A stretch of 64,000 nt of DNA, from the NCBI RefSeq assembly GCF_910592395.1, contig NC_088326.1, forward strand, positions 8,933,001-8,997,000, written 5' to 3'. Numbering within the stretch: position 1 is the first letter of the stretch; every line of letters starts with the position of its first letter. A program made the position numbers and the translations under genes. Shown here one piece after another: positions 23,901 to 33,728 of this stretch. The notes beneath the pieces were generated by a model, which saw only the letters and a list, made by a program, of their open reading frames with translations, was not told where the DNA came from and made no database searches. This stretch comes from Lineus longissimus. Its lineage: Eukaryota; Nemertea; Pilidiophora; Heteronemertea; Lineidae.

Positions 23901-25719
23901 GTGAAAGGCCAAAGGGGATCCTTACCCATTCAAAGAGAGACCACGGTGTGATGAAAGCTGTAAGGGGCCTGCATTCCGGCTTTACGAACCCCTGGTGGTA
24001 TGCTTTTCCTTGGTCAAGTGTGGAGAACCATCTGTTACCCATCAGGCGGTCAATTGTCTCCTGGATCCGGGGAATGGGTCGCTGGCTGGGAAGTGTCTTG
24101 CTGTTTAAGGCCCGATAATCAATGCATAAACGTAGCGAATTATCTCGTTTGCGGACTGCGACCATCGGTGATGAGTAGTTTGAGTCAGACTTCCTAATCC
24201 AACCTTTATTGAGAAGATCAAGAATGTAGTCCTTCACCTCCGTATACAGTGGTGGTGGCAGTCTCCGGTATGGTTGTTGAACTGGTGTGTCATCTAAAAG
24301 CTTCAACTCCAACTGAAGGTCAGGGGTGCAACCAATATCGTCATCATCGCGGGCAAAGGCTTGGCACTCTTCTCGGAGCATCTCTCGGACTTGGTGAACT
24401 TGGTCAGGACTCAGCAGTGTCTCATCCAGCGGTATGTCCGGGTCCCAGTGGTCATCGTGGCTGGCCTGTCCTCCTAGTACAGCATCCACATTCATACACT
24501 TAGCTCCCGTCCCTTGTGATGTCTCACTGTCTGAGGTCTGTCTGTCCGTCTCGTATGTCTCAGGTGGTCTTAGAGTCACAACCGACTTCACTGAAACGAT
24601 AGTACCCAAATGAGAGCCTTTCCTAATAACAATCGGAGAACTAGAATTATTCCTTACCGGGACATTGAAAGTGGTGACTGAACCCCTTTCAAGCTGAATG
24701 AGAGACTCTGGAACCTGAATGCCATCTCTATCAACCAAGTCGCTGGGAGAAAAAATAGCCACCTCACCTCCAACAGCACCCTCAGACCTAACAAAACACT
24801 TGAAAATCTCACAGGCCCCTGGTTTTACAATCACATTCCGCCGCCCAGCCCGCACCACACCCCACTCCCCCTCTTGCTCCCTTCTAAACATCTGGACCAA
24901 AGCATCACTGTCGGCCGCTTTCAAACCCTGAAAAATAGAGCAAGGAGAACATTCATGGTTACTACACAGGTACGGAATGACATTAAAACCAACAACCGGC
25001 CTCTGTATCGGCGATGAGGTTACAACAAAAGGCACGGATATTACCTCAGAGTCTGGACCCGTGCTCACATCGAATGCTACCCAACCTTTGATATCAATCA
25101 AGCCCCCACTTGCTGAAGAAATAACCAAATCCTGTTCCAAAAGACCCTGATCAAATAACTCTAGCACCCCCCGGACTCGCTTCTCTGGGAATTTCTCTTG
25201 TAACCAAGTGTCCTGAACTAAGCTCACTTGAGCCCCAGTATCCCAGAGTGCGCCCCCCTGTTTACCATCAAAATAGAGAGATGTCACACATTTCTCCCCA
25301 ACAAGGCGGACTAATTGTTTCCTACACTTTGGCGATAAATTGGGAACAGATCCCCGCAGTTCATTATCACTTAATTTCAATTGTTCCTTTTCACGTTTAC
25401 CCAGAGTCTGGATTGCCTGACACAAGACTTTGTGGGTTTTCCAGTGTCCCTGCTGGCATTGTTTTGAACAGTACAGACTTTTATGACAACCAGAACACCT
25501 CCGAAATGTCTCCTTTCCACAAGGTTTGTCGCATCCCGAACATAACCATTCCAGCACCTGTGGTTCCTTCAGGGGAAAATCCTCACGCTGGGCCGCCGGT
25601 CCCCCTACTGCCGCGGCCCCGGGGCGTTTCCCTGCTTGTCCTCGCTGTTGGGGGGGTTCCTGCGGTCCGGACAGTTCCACTTGAGATGTGAGCCCCCACA
25701 GATGAAGCAGTGGGTGCAT
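20908..25719 (-). CDS. pol: Pol polyprotein: MYND finger, protease, RT, RNase H, integrase
   Basis: Replication polyprotein, 1603 codons counted from the ATG at 25719, but probably made as a Gag-Pol fusion by -1 frameshifting. Domains: MYND-type zinc finger, residues 60-100; aspartic protease with DTGA at 160-163; reverse transcriptase about 485-665 with catalytic Asp569 and YLDD at 631-634; RNase H about 795-920 (Asp804, Glu846, Asp873); integrase with an N-terminal HHCC-like finger (His1065, His1070, and a CRC pair at 1101-1103), then catalytic Asp1132, Asp1191 and Glu1227 (DD35E). The region after about 1340 has a small C-terminal integrase-like domain and an acidic, Ser/Pro-rich tail. No stop or frameshift is seen, so the enzyme set looks functional. 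The N-terminal MYND finger is the odd feature. Confidence 0.93.
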   Translation of the reverse strand: MHPLLHLWGLTSQVELSGPQEPPQQRGQAGKRPGAAAVGGPAAQREDFPLKEPQVLEWLCSGCDKPCGKETFRRCSGCHKSLYCSKQCQQGHWKTHKVLCQAIQTLGKREKEQLKLSDNELRGSVPNLSPKCRKQLVRLVGEKCVTSLYFDGKQGGALWDTGAQVSLVQDTWLQEKFPEKRVRGVLELFDQGLLEQDLVISSASGGLIDIKGWVAFDVSTGPDSEVISVPFVVTSSPIQRPVVGFNVIPYLCSNHECSPCSIFQGLKAADSDALVQMFRREQEGEWGVVRAGRRNVIVKPGACEIFKCFVRSEGAVGGEVAIFSPSDLVDRDGIQVPESLIQLERGSVTTFNVPVRNNSSSPIVIRKGSHLGTIVSVKSVVTLRPPETYETDRQTSDSETSQGTGAKCMNVDAVLGGQASHDDHWDPDIPLDETLLSPDQVHQVREMLREECQAFARDDDDIGCTPDLQLELKLLDDTPVQQPYRRLPPPLYTEVKDYILDLLNKGWIRKSDSNYSSPMVAVRKRDNSLRLCIDYRALNSKTLPSQRPIPRIQETIDRLMGNRWFSTLDQGKAYHQGFVKPECRPLTAFITPWSLFEWVRIPFGLSQCCGAFQTFMEEVLWDLRDKCCVPYLDDVLVYSPDFDAHLQDVRAVLRRLKAKGIKLKPIKCLLFRKEVRFLGTLVGEEGTRMDPADLEAVVTLKTTCPKTVGEVRHVMGLLGYFRKYIPDFSRRAKPIYDLLTPSDDGQKPKKGKPKTKTTKGQAPSRQSVNWTDLHQTRLEELIDVLISPEVMAYPDFSSPFILHTDASGEGLAAILYQHRGGKLVVIAYGSRTLSPAEKNYHSGKLEFLALKWAVCDRFRDFLYYAPYTDVYTDNNPLTYVLTSAKLDATRQRWVGELSDFNLNLYYKPGAQNTDADALSRLPLDFEEYIQRCTRKADQEQVRAMMGGQETANLMGINCQFFEAAQDVGQNDTSIGRRSPAEINEAQDEDPELKRVKDMCREVSRPTKRQLQKETPRVRTWMRDFERLKIDENGILRRSCRLSDGSNVLQLCLPRQHQELVFKELHEEMGHPGPERVISLAKDRFHWPGMAKDITHYVTKVCRCLKDKRPARPRRAEMKPIQATYPFEIVSIDFMHLERSKGGYEYLLVIIDHFTRFAQAYPTRNKSGKTAADKVFNEFMPRFGFVDRLHHDQGGEFENSLFKRLQEKCGVTHSRTTPYHPQGNGKCERMNRTLLDMLRTLDKKQKQDWKAQVNRLVHAYNCIRHESTGFSPFKLLFNRSPRLPIDLIFGLYSEGKDTAGRWLEGMQEAYRTAQQKASKAADKAKKQYDKGLRSSGLKPGDRVLVRNLTERGGPGKLRSYWEDGIHVVVKRMTDDSPVYEVQPESGRGRHRILHRNLLFQCDELPVEGVADAVKETKNKRRRTRRELDRGRNIDPMGDSDSSDATEVLGWAALPEPSDTAIGGSHPGPSDTSMGESQPEPFVPTADPEESTDSPPRESDRSSPSSDDSSVDTARGRPIRTLRPKTILTYDQLGNPSYHPAQAWQVQQVPGISTSPNFHGQNVPIQQYPPQMFWSWPAETMCGQWYPVYPACPPTMPQGPIGQNC

Positions 25720-26831
25720 CGACTGTTGATATCACCAGACTCACGGCAAGCTTTACACCTTCCACGGGTCCTCTTGACTGCACGATTGGACTCAATCTCG
25801 GAAGAACTGGCTGAGTTGGCAACACCCCGACCCTGGTTCTGCTGAATCGCCTTCACTGCTACCGATAACGCCCGCAGCTCCTGTAGAATAGAGGCCTGGT
25901 CCACCCCGGCAACTGCATCAACTGTCTTAACCGCCATAGCTGTCTTGCCAGCTTGTACCTGCTGGGACTTCCTCTCGACTTCAGCCTGCCGCCTCGTAAT
26001 CTCATTCATGCCATCAATCAGTCCCTCCTCAGTCTCGCAGTGACTGAGCAGCTCCCGGAGCTCCAGCCTGATGATATTATCCCGCAGCCCGGTACACACA
26101 GAATCATTGAACTGATTTCTTATTAGATTGGAATCGTACGACAAATCGGGGCGTTCTCGAGAGGCGAATACGATTTTTTGTTTCAGCGTCAGCGCTCGGT
26201 ACAAAAACTCTTGCGGAGATTCCCGCGGCCCTTGCCGTAGCGAACACAGTTCTTGGTAGAGTTCGGTCGATGACCGTTCACGGTAAAAGGATCGGATGAT
26301 TGCCTGTGCTTTATTCAATGTCAGTTCATCTATACCCTCCAGGTATTCCCGGACACCGCATGCTGGGTCAACCGCTCGGATAACACCATCCAGAATATCG
26401 GTCTCCGAGAATCCCCTTTTCCTGGCGGCCTCAATTTGACGTAGGAAACTAACATAGCTTAGGCAGCTTGACTTGTCACCAATGTTATTGGAAAGTTTGA
26501 AATTCTTTGTATGTACGAGCACTTTCCCCTTAGAGTCGGCAGGTGTAGTCGGTACTGTGGATGATGTCACTGGAGCACTAGTGGTAACAGTAACACCAGT
26601 CATCAATGGCGTCAAAGCCGCGCACATCGCCGTCAACGCATCCACCCCATCGTCTTTATCTCTTGATGTCTTGGCCATTTCGTCTTCAAAAAGTCCAATG
26701 GCGTCGTCCCGGGACAAGCCCGTTAACTTGTCTTCACCGAACTGTTCCCGGATATATCCAAACAGCGTTTCCTTTTCCGCACCATAGAGCTTGGTGCGCA
26801 CTCGGGTGAGTGCCCTCTGTCGTTCTCCCAT
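25605..26831 (-). CDS. gag: Gag polyprotein of the Gypsy element (408 aa)
   Basis: Structural capsid/nucleocapsid protein of the retrotransposon. The first ATG of the frame is at 26831 (the frame is open further upstream from a TTG at 26855). Residues about 120-290 are a helical, charged region typical of retrotransposon gag capsid. The nucleocapsid end (residues about 359-387) is cysteine-rich: a CKAC...CTHC pair followed by CFICGGSHLKWNC, a CCHC knuckle with Cx2Cx3Hx4C spacing rather than the classic Cx2Cx4Hx4C. The stop at 25605-25607 lies inside the pol frame, so pol needs a -1 shift. The ORF is intact. Confidence 0.88.
   Translation of the reverse strand: MGERQRALTRVRTKLYGAEKETLFGYIREQFGEDKLTGLSRDDAIGLFEDEMAKTSRDKDDGVDALTAMCAALTPLMTGVTVTTSAPVTSSTVPTTPADSKGKVLVHTKNFKLSNNIGDKSSCLSYVSFLRQIEAARKRGFSETDILDGVIRAVDPACGVREYLEGIDELTLNKAQAIIRSFYRERSSTELYQELCSLRQGPRESPQEFLYRALTLKQKIVFASRERPDLSYDSNLIRNQFNDSVCTGLRDNIIRLELRELLSHCETEEGLIDGMNEITRRQAEVERKSQQVQAGKTAMAVKTVDAVAGVDQASILQELRALSVAVKAIQQNQGRGVANSASSSEIESNRAVKRTRGRCKACRESGDINSRCTHCFICGGSHLKWNCPDRRNPPNSEDKQGNAPGPRQ
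25650..25656 (-). promoter_or_regulatory. Candidate -1 frameshift slippery heptamer C CCC CCC
   Basis: In the gag frame the codons read AAC CCC CCC AAC, giving an X XXX XXX heptamer at the end of gag. Slipping back one base on it continues as Gln-Gln-Arg-Gly in the pol frame. It lies within the gag/pol overlap (25605-25719) and upstream of the MYND finger. A downstream stimulatory structure was not modelled. Confidence 0.55.
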
Positions 26832-26867
26832 CTTGGTGGTTGATCTTTCTTGCAACTTGACTTGACG

Positions 26868-26885
26868 TTCCCGGCTGAGCCCCCA
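26868..26885 (-). other. Primer-binding site, tRNA-Pro-like
   Basis: Three bases inside the 5' LTR on the - strand lies TGGGGGCTCAGCCGGGAA. It starts with the TGG expected for pairing with a tRNA CCA end and resembles the tRNA-Pro type of primer-binding site used by gammaretroviruses, with a few mismatches. The primer is inferred. Confidence 0.6.
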
Positions 26886-26888
26886 AAA

Positions 26889-28488
26889 TGTAGCCCTTAC
26901 TCAGGGTCCAAATACACGTACTGGGAATTGTCGCTGCAAGAAAGGAAAGGAGAAACTTATAATTTTGTGACAGAGGTTCCCGAAACTCGGGTTTATTTCC
27001 CCAACAAAATGGCTACTGCCTACATCTAGATTAGGCAAGAATAACGTAATAACAAACACAGTTTTCCACAACAAGGCATCAGTGGAGTCGGAGCCGCCCA
27101 GAGACATGGAAAAGACCATGGAAATCTAAGGCACAACCAGCAGAAGCCAAACCCCGGAGACTACAAAGTCTGGATTCCCAACCGCCCCTTCTTGTGACAT
27201 CAATACCCTTGACCCCCAAGTCCAATCCATAGAGGTGACTCCACCTTACACAAGTTGTAGACAAAGACATGTTAATATACAAACATGAAAATAATGGGTT
27301 AATCCCACCAACCAGGCCGAAGGAAATTATTCCTAAACTGGCCACACCTTTAAGGAGAAATGGAATGAACAGCATTTTGGTCACAGCCCAACCTAACTCA
27401 CAGGGTGAAACCATAAAATAAAGGGCGCACCTTAATCGCCCAGCAACTTGGAAACAGAGTATAATCTCACACTAGACTATCTGTAGCACAGAAAGGGTTA
27501 ATCATTACTGGACTCACAAACAGTGACCTCACAAGCTGTTTTTGTAATCAAGTAAGTCCAAAACCTTCACTACAAGTTATCACACAACCTTGAAACAACC
27601 TATAGAAATTTAGGTGATCTTGTCCTATACCTATACACAATGTACATTTGCACATGAACCAAAAGTTCCAAAGTTTACTCAACAGTTTACTCCAATTCAG
27701 TCTCTTTGTCTTGAAATCATACTCATTACATTTATCTACACAGCCAGGTCTAAACCATGAAAATAACTAGCAATAATATCTCTTATAGTCTGGACTCACA
27801 AGTCTTTAACTCTGGCTTAGTTACTTAGAAGGAATAACAAAAAGATATTGCAGCCAAATGTAGCAAACACAATCAGCATCTCAAAATATTGTCACATCTC
27901 TGACCGTCAGCTGCTGCCACCTGGCGATTATCCGTTAAACTAAACAGCGCTCTGGCTGACCCATCTCTGTACCCTTTCTGACCCTTATTCATGGCTAAAA
28001 TCACATGAATCTGACATACGAGTACGACACACAGCTCTGGGTGGCCAAATCAACTACCACAACCACTCCAGAGTGGGCGTTACTTAGATTAACCTGACTT
28101 TAATCGGCCGAAACTAAAGCGCGGGAATAAAACCCACGAAAAGTCTGGCCGGCAACCAACCGCGATTGTCACCGCCACTTCAACTGCTAAATATCGTTCA
28201 AAAACACGAAAATTGCCCAAAAACCTGGGCATCAGTTTGTACTATATACATTTATCTGTCACTTTGGCCCAGATGTTAGCTTACCTGCAAGAAAGGAAGG
28301 GAGAAACTTATAATTTTGTGACAGAGGTTCCCGAAACTCGGGTTTATTTCCCCAACAAAATGGCTACTGCACCGCGTCTTTCCCAGAACCCACAAGGCCA
28401 CGCCCAGGTGCCTGTTGCTAAGAGACCGCGTGCGGCACAACTCAAATTTTAGGGTACCCCCTTTTAACCTCTCCGTCACACCGTCACA
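26889..28488 (-). repeat. 5' LTR of the Gypsy element (1600 bp)
   Basis: Read on the - strand it starts TGTGACGG and ends GGGCTACA, giving the canonical TG...CA ends. It matches the 3' LTR with a constant offset of 7872 bp from 26889 to 28180. It contains an internal direct repeat of about 80 bp: the segment at 26937-27017 recurs at 28289-28370 next to the other end of the LTR. It carries promoter and polyadenylation functions by analogy with other LTRs; none is assigned to a position. Confidence 0.92.
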
Positions 28489-30140
28489 ATAAGGTCACAA
28501 CATCGAGGGAAACTGCTATCTCCCATTCTGACCAGAGGAGCTCGCAGCCTCCAGGGACATTGCTATCTCCCATTCTGATCAGATAAGGTCGCAACATCCA
28601 GGGACATTGCTATCTCCCATTCTGATCACAGCAGGTCACAACATCCAGGGACATTGCTATCTCCCATTCTGGTCAGAGGAGGTCACAACATCCAGGGACA
28701 TTGCTATCTCCCATTCTGATCAGAGGAGGTCATAACATCCAGGGACATTGTTATCTCCCATTTTGATCAGAGGAGGTCACAACATCCAGGCACATTGCTA
28801 TCTTCCATTCTGATCAGAGGAGATCACAACATCCAGGGACATTGCTATCTCCCATTCTGATCAGAGGAGATCACAACATCCAGGGACATTGCTATCTCCC
28901 ATTCTGATCAGAGGAGGTCACAACATCCAGGGACATTGCTATCTCCCATTCTGATCAGAGGAGGTCACAACATCCAGGGACACTGCTATCTCCCATTCTG
29001 ATCAGATAAGGTCGCAACATCCAGCGACACTGCTATCTCCCATTCTGATCAGAGGAGGTCACAATCTCCCATTCTGATCAGAGGAGGTCACAACATCCAG
29101 GGACATTGCTATCTCCCATTCTGATCAGAGCAGGTCATAACATCCAGGGACATTGCTATCTCCCATTCTGATCAGAGGAGGTCACAACATCCAGGGACAT
29201 TGCTATCTCCCATTCTGATCAGAGGAGGTCACAACATCCAGGCACATTGCTTTCTCCCATTCTGATCAGAGGAGATCACATCATCCACGGACATTGCTAT
29301 CTCCCATTCTGACCAGAGGAGATCACAACATCCAGGGACATTGCTATCTCCCATTCTGATCAGAGGAGGTCACAACATCCAGGGACATTGCTATCTCCCA
29401 TTCTGATCAGAGGAGGTCACAACATCCAGGGACACTGCTATCTCCCATTCTGTTCAGAGGAGGTCACAACATCCAGGGACATTGCTATCTCCCATTCTGA
29501 TCAGAGGAGGTCACAATATCCAGGGACATAGCTATCTCCCATTCTGATCAGATAAGGTCACAACATCCACGGACATTGCTATCTTCCATTCTGATCAGAT
29601 AAGGTCGCAACATCCAGGGACACTGCTATCTCCCATTCTGATCAGATAAGGTCGCAACATCCAGGGACACTGCTATCTCCCATTCTGATCAGATAAGGTC
29701 ACAACATCCCCTTCTGATCAGATAAGGTCGCAACATCCACGGACACTGCTATCTTCCATTCTGATCAGATAAGGTCGCAACATCCAAGGACATTGCTATC
29801 TCCCATTCTGATCAGATAAGGTCGCAACATCCAGGGACACTGCTATCTCCCATTCTGATCAGATAAGGTCACAATATCCAGGGTAATTGCTATCTCCCAT
29901 TCTGATCAGATAAGGTCACAACATCCGGGGACACTGCTATCTCCCATTCTGATCAGATAAGGTCGAAACATCCAGGGACATTGCTATCCCCCTTTCTGAT
30001 CAGATAAGGTCACAACATCCAGGGACACTGCTATCTTCTATTCTGATCAGATAAGGTCACAACATCCAGGGACATTGCTATCTCCCATTCTGATCAGATA
30101 AGGTCACAACATCCAGGGACACTGCTATCTCCCATTCTGA
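28489..30140. repeat. 47-bp minisatellite array, about 35 units
   Basis: Head-to-tail units of about 47 bp made of a GGTCACAACATCCAGGG-type half and a CTATCTCCCATTCTGATCAG-type half. Two unit variants alternate: GATCAGAGGA dominates the left part and GATCAGATAA the right part beyond about 29530. A few units are truncated (near 29060 and 29710). There are no coding features. Confidence 0.95.
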
Positions 30141-30560
30141 TCTAACTTGTATTTTCACTTGCAACATCAAATTGACATGTACATGTATATAAAACTTGAC
30201 TTTTAAGCAACAAATTACAGGTTCGTGCTTGTTACGATAATCATCAGTTTCGGGGTCCCAGAGTAGTTCCCGTTGATGAACCTCTTGAATTAATTTCGCC
30301 TCAGATATTGCTTCCGTGTTGTTCACTCGCAAAAGAATGGACATGTTCAATCCCAATATGGGCCTATATTCCCAATCCACAGTGCATATATGCCCGCAAT
30401 GTGACACGGCATAACCTATGGGAACGATCAATAACACCAACGAAGGTTCGGTGTCCGTGCATGTGTGGCGCACCAGACGGTAAAAAGGGAATGTTGTGCA
30501 GGGCACGGAACAGCCTATTGATACGCAGCCTTATGGTCAGGTAGAGTACATTAGGATTAT
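30141..30560. other. Unassigned spacer between minisatellite and LINE
   Basis: Unique-looking sequence; an open stretch on the - strand (30078-30506) runs into the minisatellite and has no recognisable motif. I see no gene here. Confidence 0.4.
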
Positions 30561-30579
30561 CAGAGGGCTTCTTTCTGGA

Positions 30580-33500
30580 GAGAAGGAGTTAAGTCTTTGG
30601 GAGGATGAGAGTTATTCGCCATTTGTCGCACCAGGGGAGGATGTCGTCGGTGTAGGCCTGTAGGTTGTCCCTTGCAGCTATGTGGCATCTGGCGTTGGTC
30701 GAGGTGGAGGAATCATCTGCGTCTTGAAAAAGATATTCAGAGGCTGGCATTGGGGGTTGAGGGAAGTCGTCGATTCCAAGTATGAAGAGTGTTGATGATA
30801 GGACGCTGCCTTGTGGTGTGTCTGCAGTTAGGATGAGCGGCTCGCTGAGGTAGTCGTTTAGACTAAACCGAATTTGTCTGAGATGGAGGAAACTGGAAAT
30901 CAGGCGTGTTAACCCATCCGAGAGATGGTGGAAAGTTCTAAGCTTATATAGCAGGCCTTCCTGCCATACCTTGTCGAAGGCTTTTGCTACACCATACATT
31001 GCGATCAGGGTGCTGGTGCCGGTAGCAAGGATTTCTGACGTTCTTTGTACGAGTTTGAAAAGGGGGTCTTGAGCACTTCGCTTTGGGTGGAAGCCGGGTT
31101 GGCTGCTTTTCAGCTTATTGTTGGTTTCTAGGTAGGAGAGGAGTCTTGTGTTAATTATAGGTTAGTGAGTCATTCCTATGACCGATAGTAGAGTGATTGA
31201 CCTGTGATTCTTTGGATCTGTGGGGTCTTTACCAGGCTTGGGGATGAGGATGGTGATGCCTTGTTTCCAAGAAGCGGGAAAGTAGAGCGTCTTCATGGCT
31301 GTGGAAAATATTTTGGCTAGATAGTCGAGGGCTGCGATGGGTATATTTTTCAGATGTGATTAGTATATGCCATCTGTGCCAGGAGAGGTGATCCTCGTTT
31401 TCTGTAAAGCATTCAGGAAGTTGGCAGTGGTGACCTCTGCTGTAAATTCCAGTATGGCGGGTGGCGGAAGGGGTGGATTTCGGATGTGCGTCATGAAGTT
31501 ATCGACTCGTCAGTTAAGATCTTCGTTGCCTGGTAGCAGGGGAGGTGTACTGAAGATGTCTTGGTAGGGAGAGTGGAAACAGCTGAGTTTTTCTTGGGTG
31601 GTCTTGTGGAGTTTTCCGTTGAATAGGAGGGTTGGGGTGGGTTGAATATTAGAGGATTTCATAAAGCTACGGATAGCTGGCCAGTAGTAGCTTTTGTCCT
31701 TTTGGTTTACTTTATTCCAGAGGTTATAGGATGTGACGATGCGGAATTGGTGTATTTCGATTTTAATCCTCCTGTCCAGCTGGTTGATGGTGTGCTTGAT
31801 GTCATTGTTGAGTGTGCGGCGGTAGGAGTAGCTGAGCTTTCGATTCTCTTTTCCTTAATAAGGTCGACTATTGTCGGGGGCAGGCCTTTTCTCGCATGTG
31901 GCGTCGTCTTTGGGATGTGGTCATCATTGGCTTTAGTGATCATCTCGGTGAAGGCTGTGATGGAGTTGTCCAGGGAGGTGGGGTTACTTTCTATCCTGGG
32001 TAGGGAGTCTAGAGAAGTTGGTATCCCTGTTGGTATCCCTGCTAGTCTGCTTTGTCAAAACGAGGCTTGGGTCTGCAGTTCGTGGTTCTCGAAAGAGGGT
32101 CTGTTGTGAGTTTGGCCTTGATGGGAAGGTGGTCGCTGCCTATGTCTTCTGCTAGTTCGAAATCGGAGAGCAGGTGGCTGGTTGATTCTGTGCCTAAGAT
32201 GAAATCTAGGATGCTGGGGGTCACGAGTGCCGCCTGGATCAAACCTTGTTGGGAAGCCTGGGTTAAGACTGGTGATGTGGCCGTCCAGCTTGTATTGTGA
32301 CAGGTGGGTTCCTAGTTGGTTGTCCTTGGTGTCCCCAAACACTGTATGACGGGCATTGAGGTCGCCAAGGATAATAACATCTTTGAGGTTTAGGATACTG
32401 CGGAAGAAAGGGCGAGGGAACGCAGTGTGTGGGTGGAGGTAGATGCTGACGAGGTTTATTGACTTGTTTTTATTGAGTTGAATTGATGCTCCTACAGCTT
32501 CGGTGTCATTCTGGTTGAGGTTGAGTTGGGAGGAGTTTGGAGATGATTTTATGTACAGGGAGGTTCCTCTGAATTTTCCTCGAGATTGATAACTGTATAT
32601 CCAGGAAGGTAGAGGGGGTGACTTTCCGGTCGGCAGGTTTCCTGTAGAGATAGGACATCTCGGTCCTCTTCCTGAATTAGTAGCTTCACTGATTCTACCC
32701 TGGGGTTGACACTGTTGGCGTTGAGGTGTAGGAGTCGGATATTGTCTTGGTTCATGGTCGGCCTTTGCCTTTTGTTGCGGGGGTAGGAGGAGGTCCTTGA
32801 GGCGTCTGAGTCTTGAGATTTGATCCTCTGGTGGAGGCTGCTGCAGGCTTGGTAGAGTGTTGGGAAGAGCCGATGGTGGCTGTGAGGGCGGCAATGCTCA
32901 TTTCAATACTTGTGAAGGTGTTGGACACTAGTTGGATGAATTCAGCCTGTTGTTGTTGAAGTTTCACCAGGATGTCGGCTTCCTGTTGCTGCATTAGGGC
33001 GATGATTTTGGATTGCTGATCCTGTTATGTTTTGAGGTGCTGGATGGTGTCCAGGAAGAGTTGTGGGAGGATGGATTCGTTCGCTGTTGGTGGTTGGCTG
33101 GCAGCAGGGTGGGGCTAGTGGGTTGGGGTCTGGTGGTCTTTTCCGGGTCGAGATTTCACGGCGTCACTGTAGCTGGTAGCCTTCGGAACATACTTTGTTT
33201 TCAGCTGTAGCTCAGATCTTTCCAGGATATGTGTTTTCCATCGCGGGCAGTCTTTGCTATAGGCAGGATGGGAGCTCTCTCCGCAGTTGGGGCATTTAGG
33301 CTCCGCGGTGCAGGGGGTTTTGTGGTCGTGGTCTTGGCTGCAGCTGGGGCATCGCCGTAAATTGGTGCAGGTTCAGTTTAGATGATTATAGCCTTGACAA
33401 CTGTAGCATCTTATGGTGCGGTCTTTGGGCGGGGGGGGGTCTCAATGTTGAACCAGGCTAGGCTCATTTTGGCTCCTTGGCCCAGGCAGGTGTTGTAGTA

Positions 33501-33728
33501 GTATTCGCTGATGGTGCTTATTTTCACAAAGCTATATTGTTTACGGATCCTGGTGGCAGAGGTGATTTCACCACCTGTGTTTGTTGTCGGAAGGTCCTCT
33601 CGGATTTCTTCGTCTGTAAGGTCTGTAGGTACGTTTTTAGCTACTAGGCCTTTGACATGGGTTACAGGTGTTGAGGCCTTTCTAGTTATCGTATTCTGCT
33701 GCGTATAAGGCGCAGCTTTTTGACCCAA
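30580..33728 (-). pseudogene. Decayed Jockey-like LINE (ORF1 zinc knuckles, endonuclease, RT)
   Basis: Fragments in the order of a non-LTR retrotransposon on the - strand. Around 33180-33728 is an ORF1 remnant, with a run of CCHC-type knuckles at about 33240-33420 (CYSCQGYNH, CPSCSQDHDHKTPC, CPNCGESSH). About 32042-32755 is an EEP endonuclease with NANSV, SLQETC, ILGDLNARH and GSDHLPI motifs split over frames. About 30589-30999 is reverse transcriptase (AKAFDKVWQEGLLYKL, TPQGSVLSSTLF), whose active-site box has decayed to FQDADD. Stops and frameshifts separate the pieces and the RT C-terminal part and 3' tail are missing, so it is dead. The motif set fits the Jockey superfamily. Confidence 0.85.

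Larger units (their letters stand above)
19017..28488 (-). mobile_element. Complete Ty3/Gypsy LTR retrotransposon
   Basis: The element has two nearly identical LTRs (5' LTR 26889-28488, 3' LTR 19017-20463, reading on the - strand), a primer-binding site, a gag ORF, a -1 frame pol ORF and a polypurine tract. Domain order protease, RT, RNase H, integrase places it in Metaviridae (Ty3/Gypsy). Both ORFs are free of stops, and I noticed a single base difference between the aligned LTR parts (near 20008 versus 27880) plus one 153-bp deletion in the 3' LTR, so insertion is recent. The flanking tetranucleotide ATAA (19013-19016 and 28489-28492) is the likely target duplication. No env-like ORF lies between pol and the 3' LTR. 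Confidence 0.93.

Noticed and set aside
21188-24503. Multiple + strand open frames of 60-180 codons
   Set aside because: All are antisense shadows of the intact pol ORF.
26473-26809. + strand open frames opposite gag
   Set aside because: Shadow of gag; no motif.
28489-30140. CRISPR-like array
   Set aside because: Continuous head-to-tail repeats without unique spacers, in a eukaryotic genome.
32052-32300. + strand frames over the LINE
   Set aside because: Antisense of endonuclease coding DNA with recognisable motifs on the - strand.
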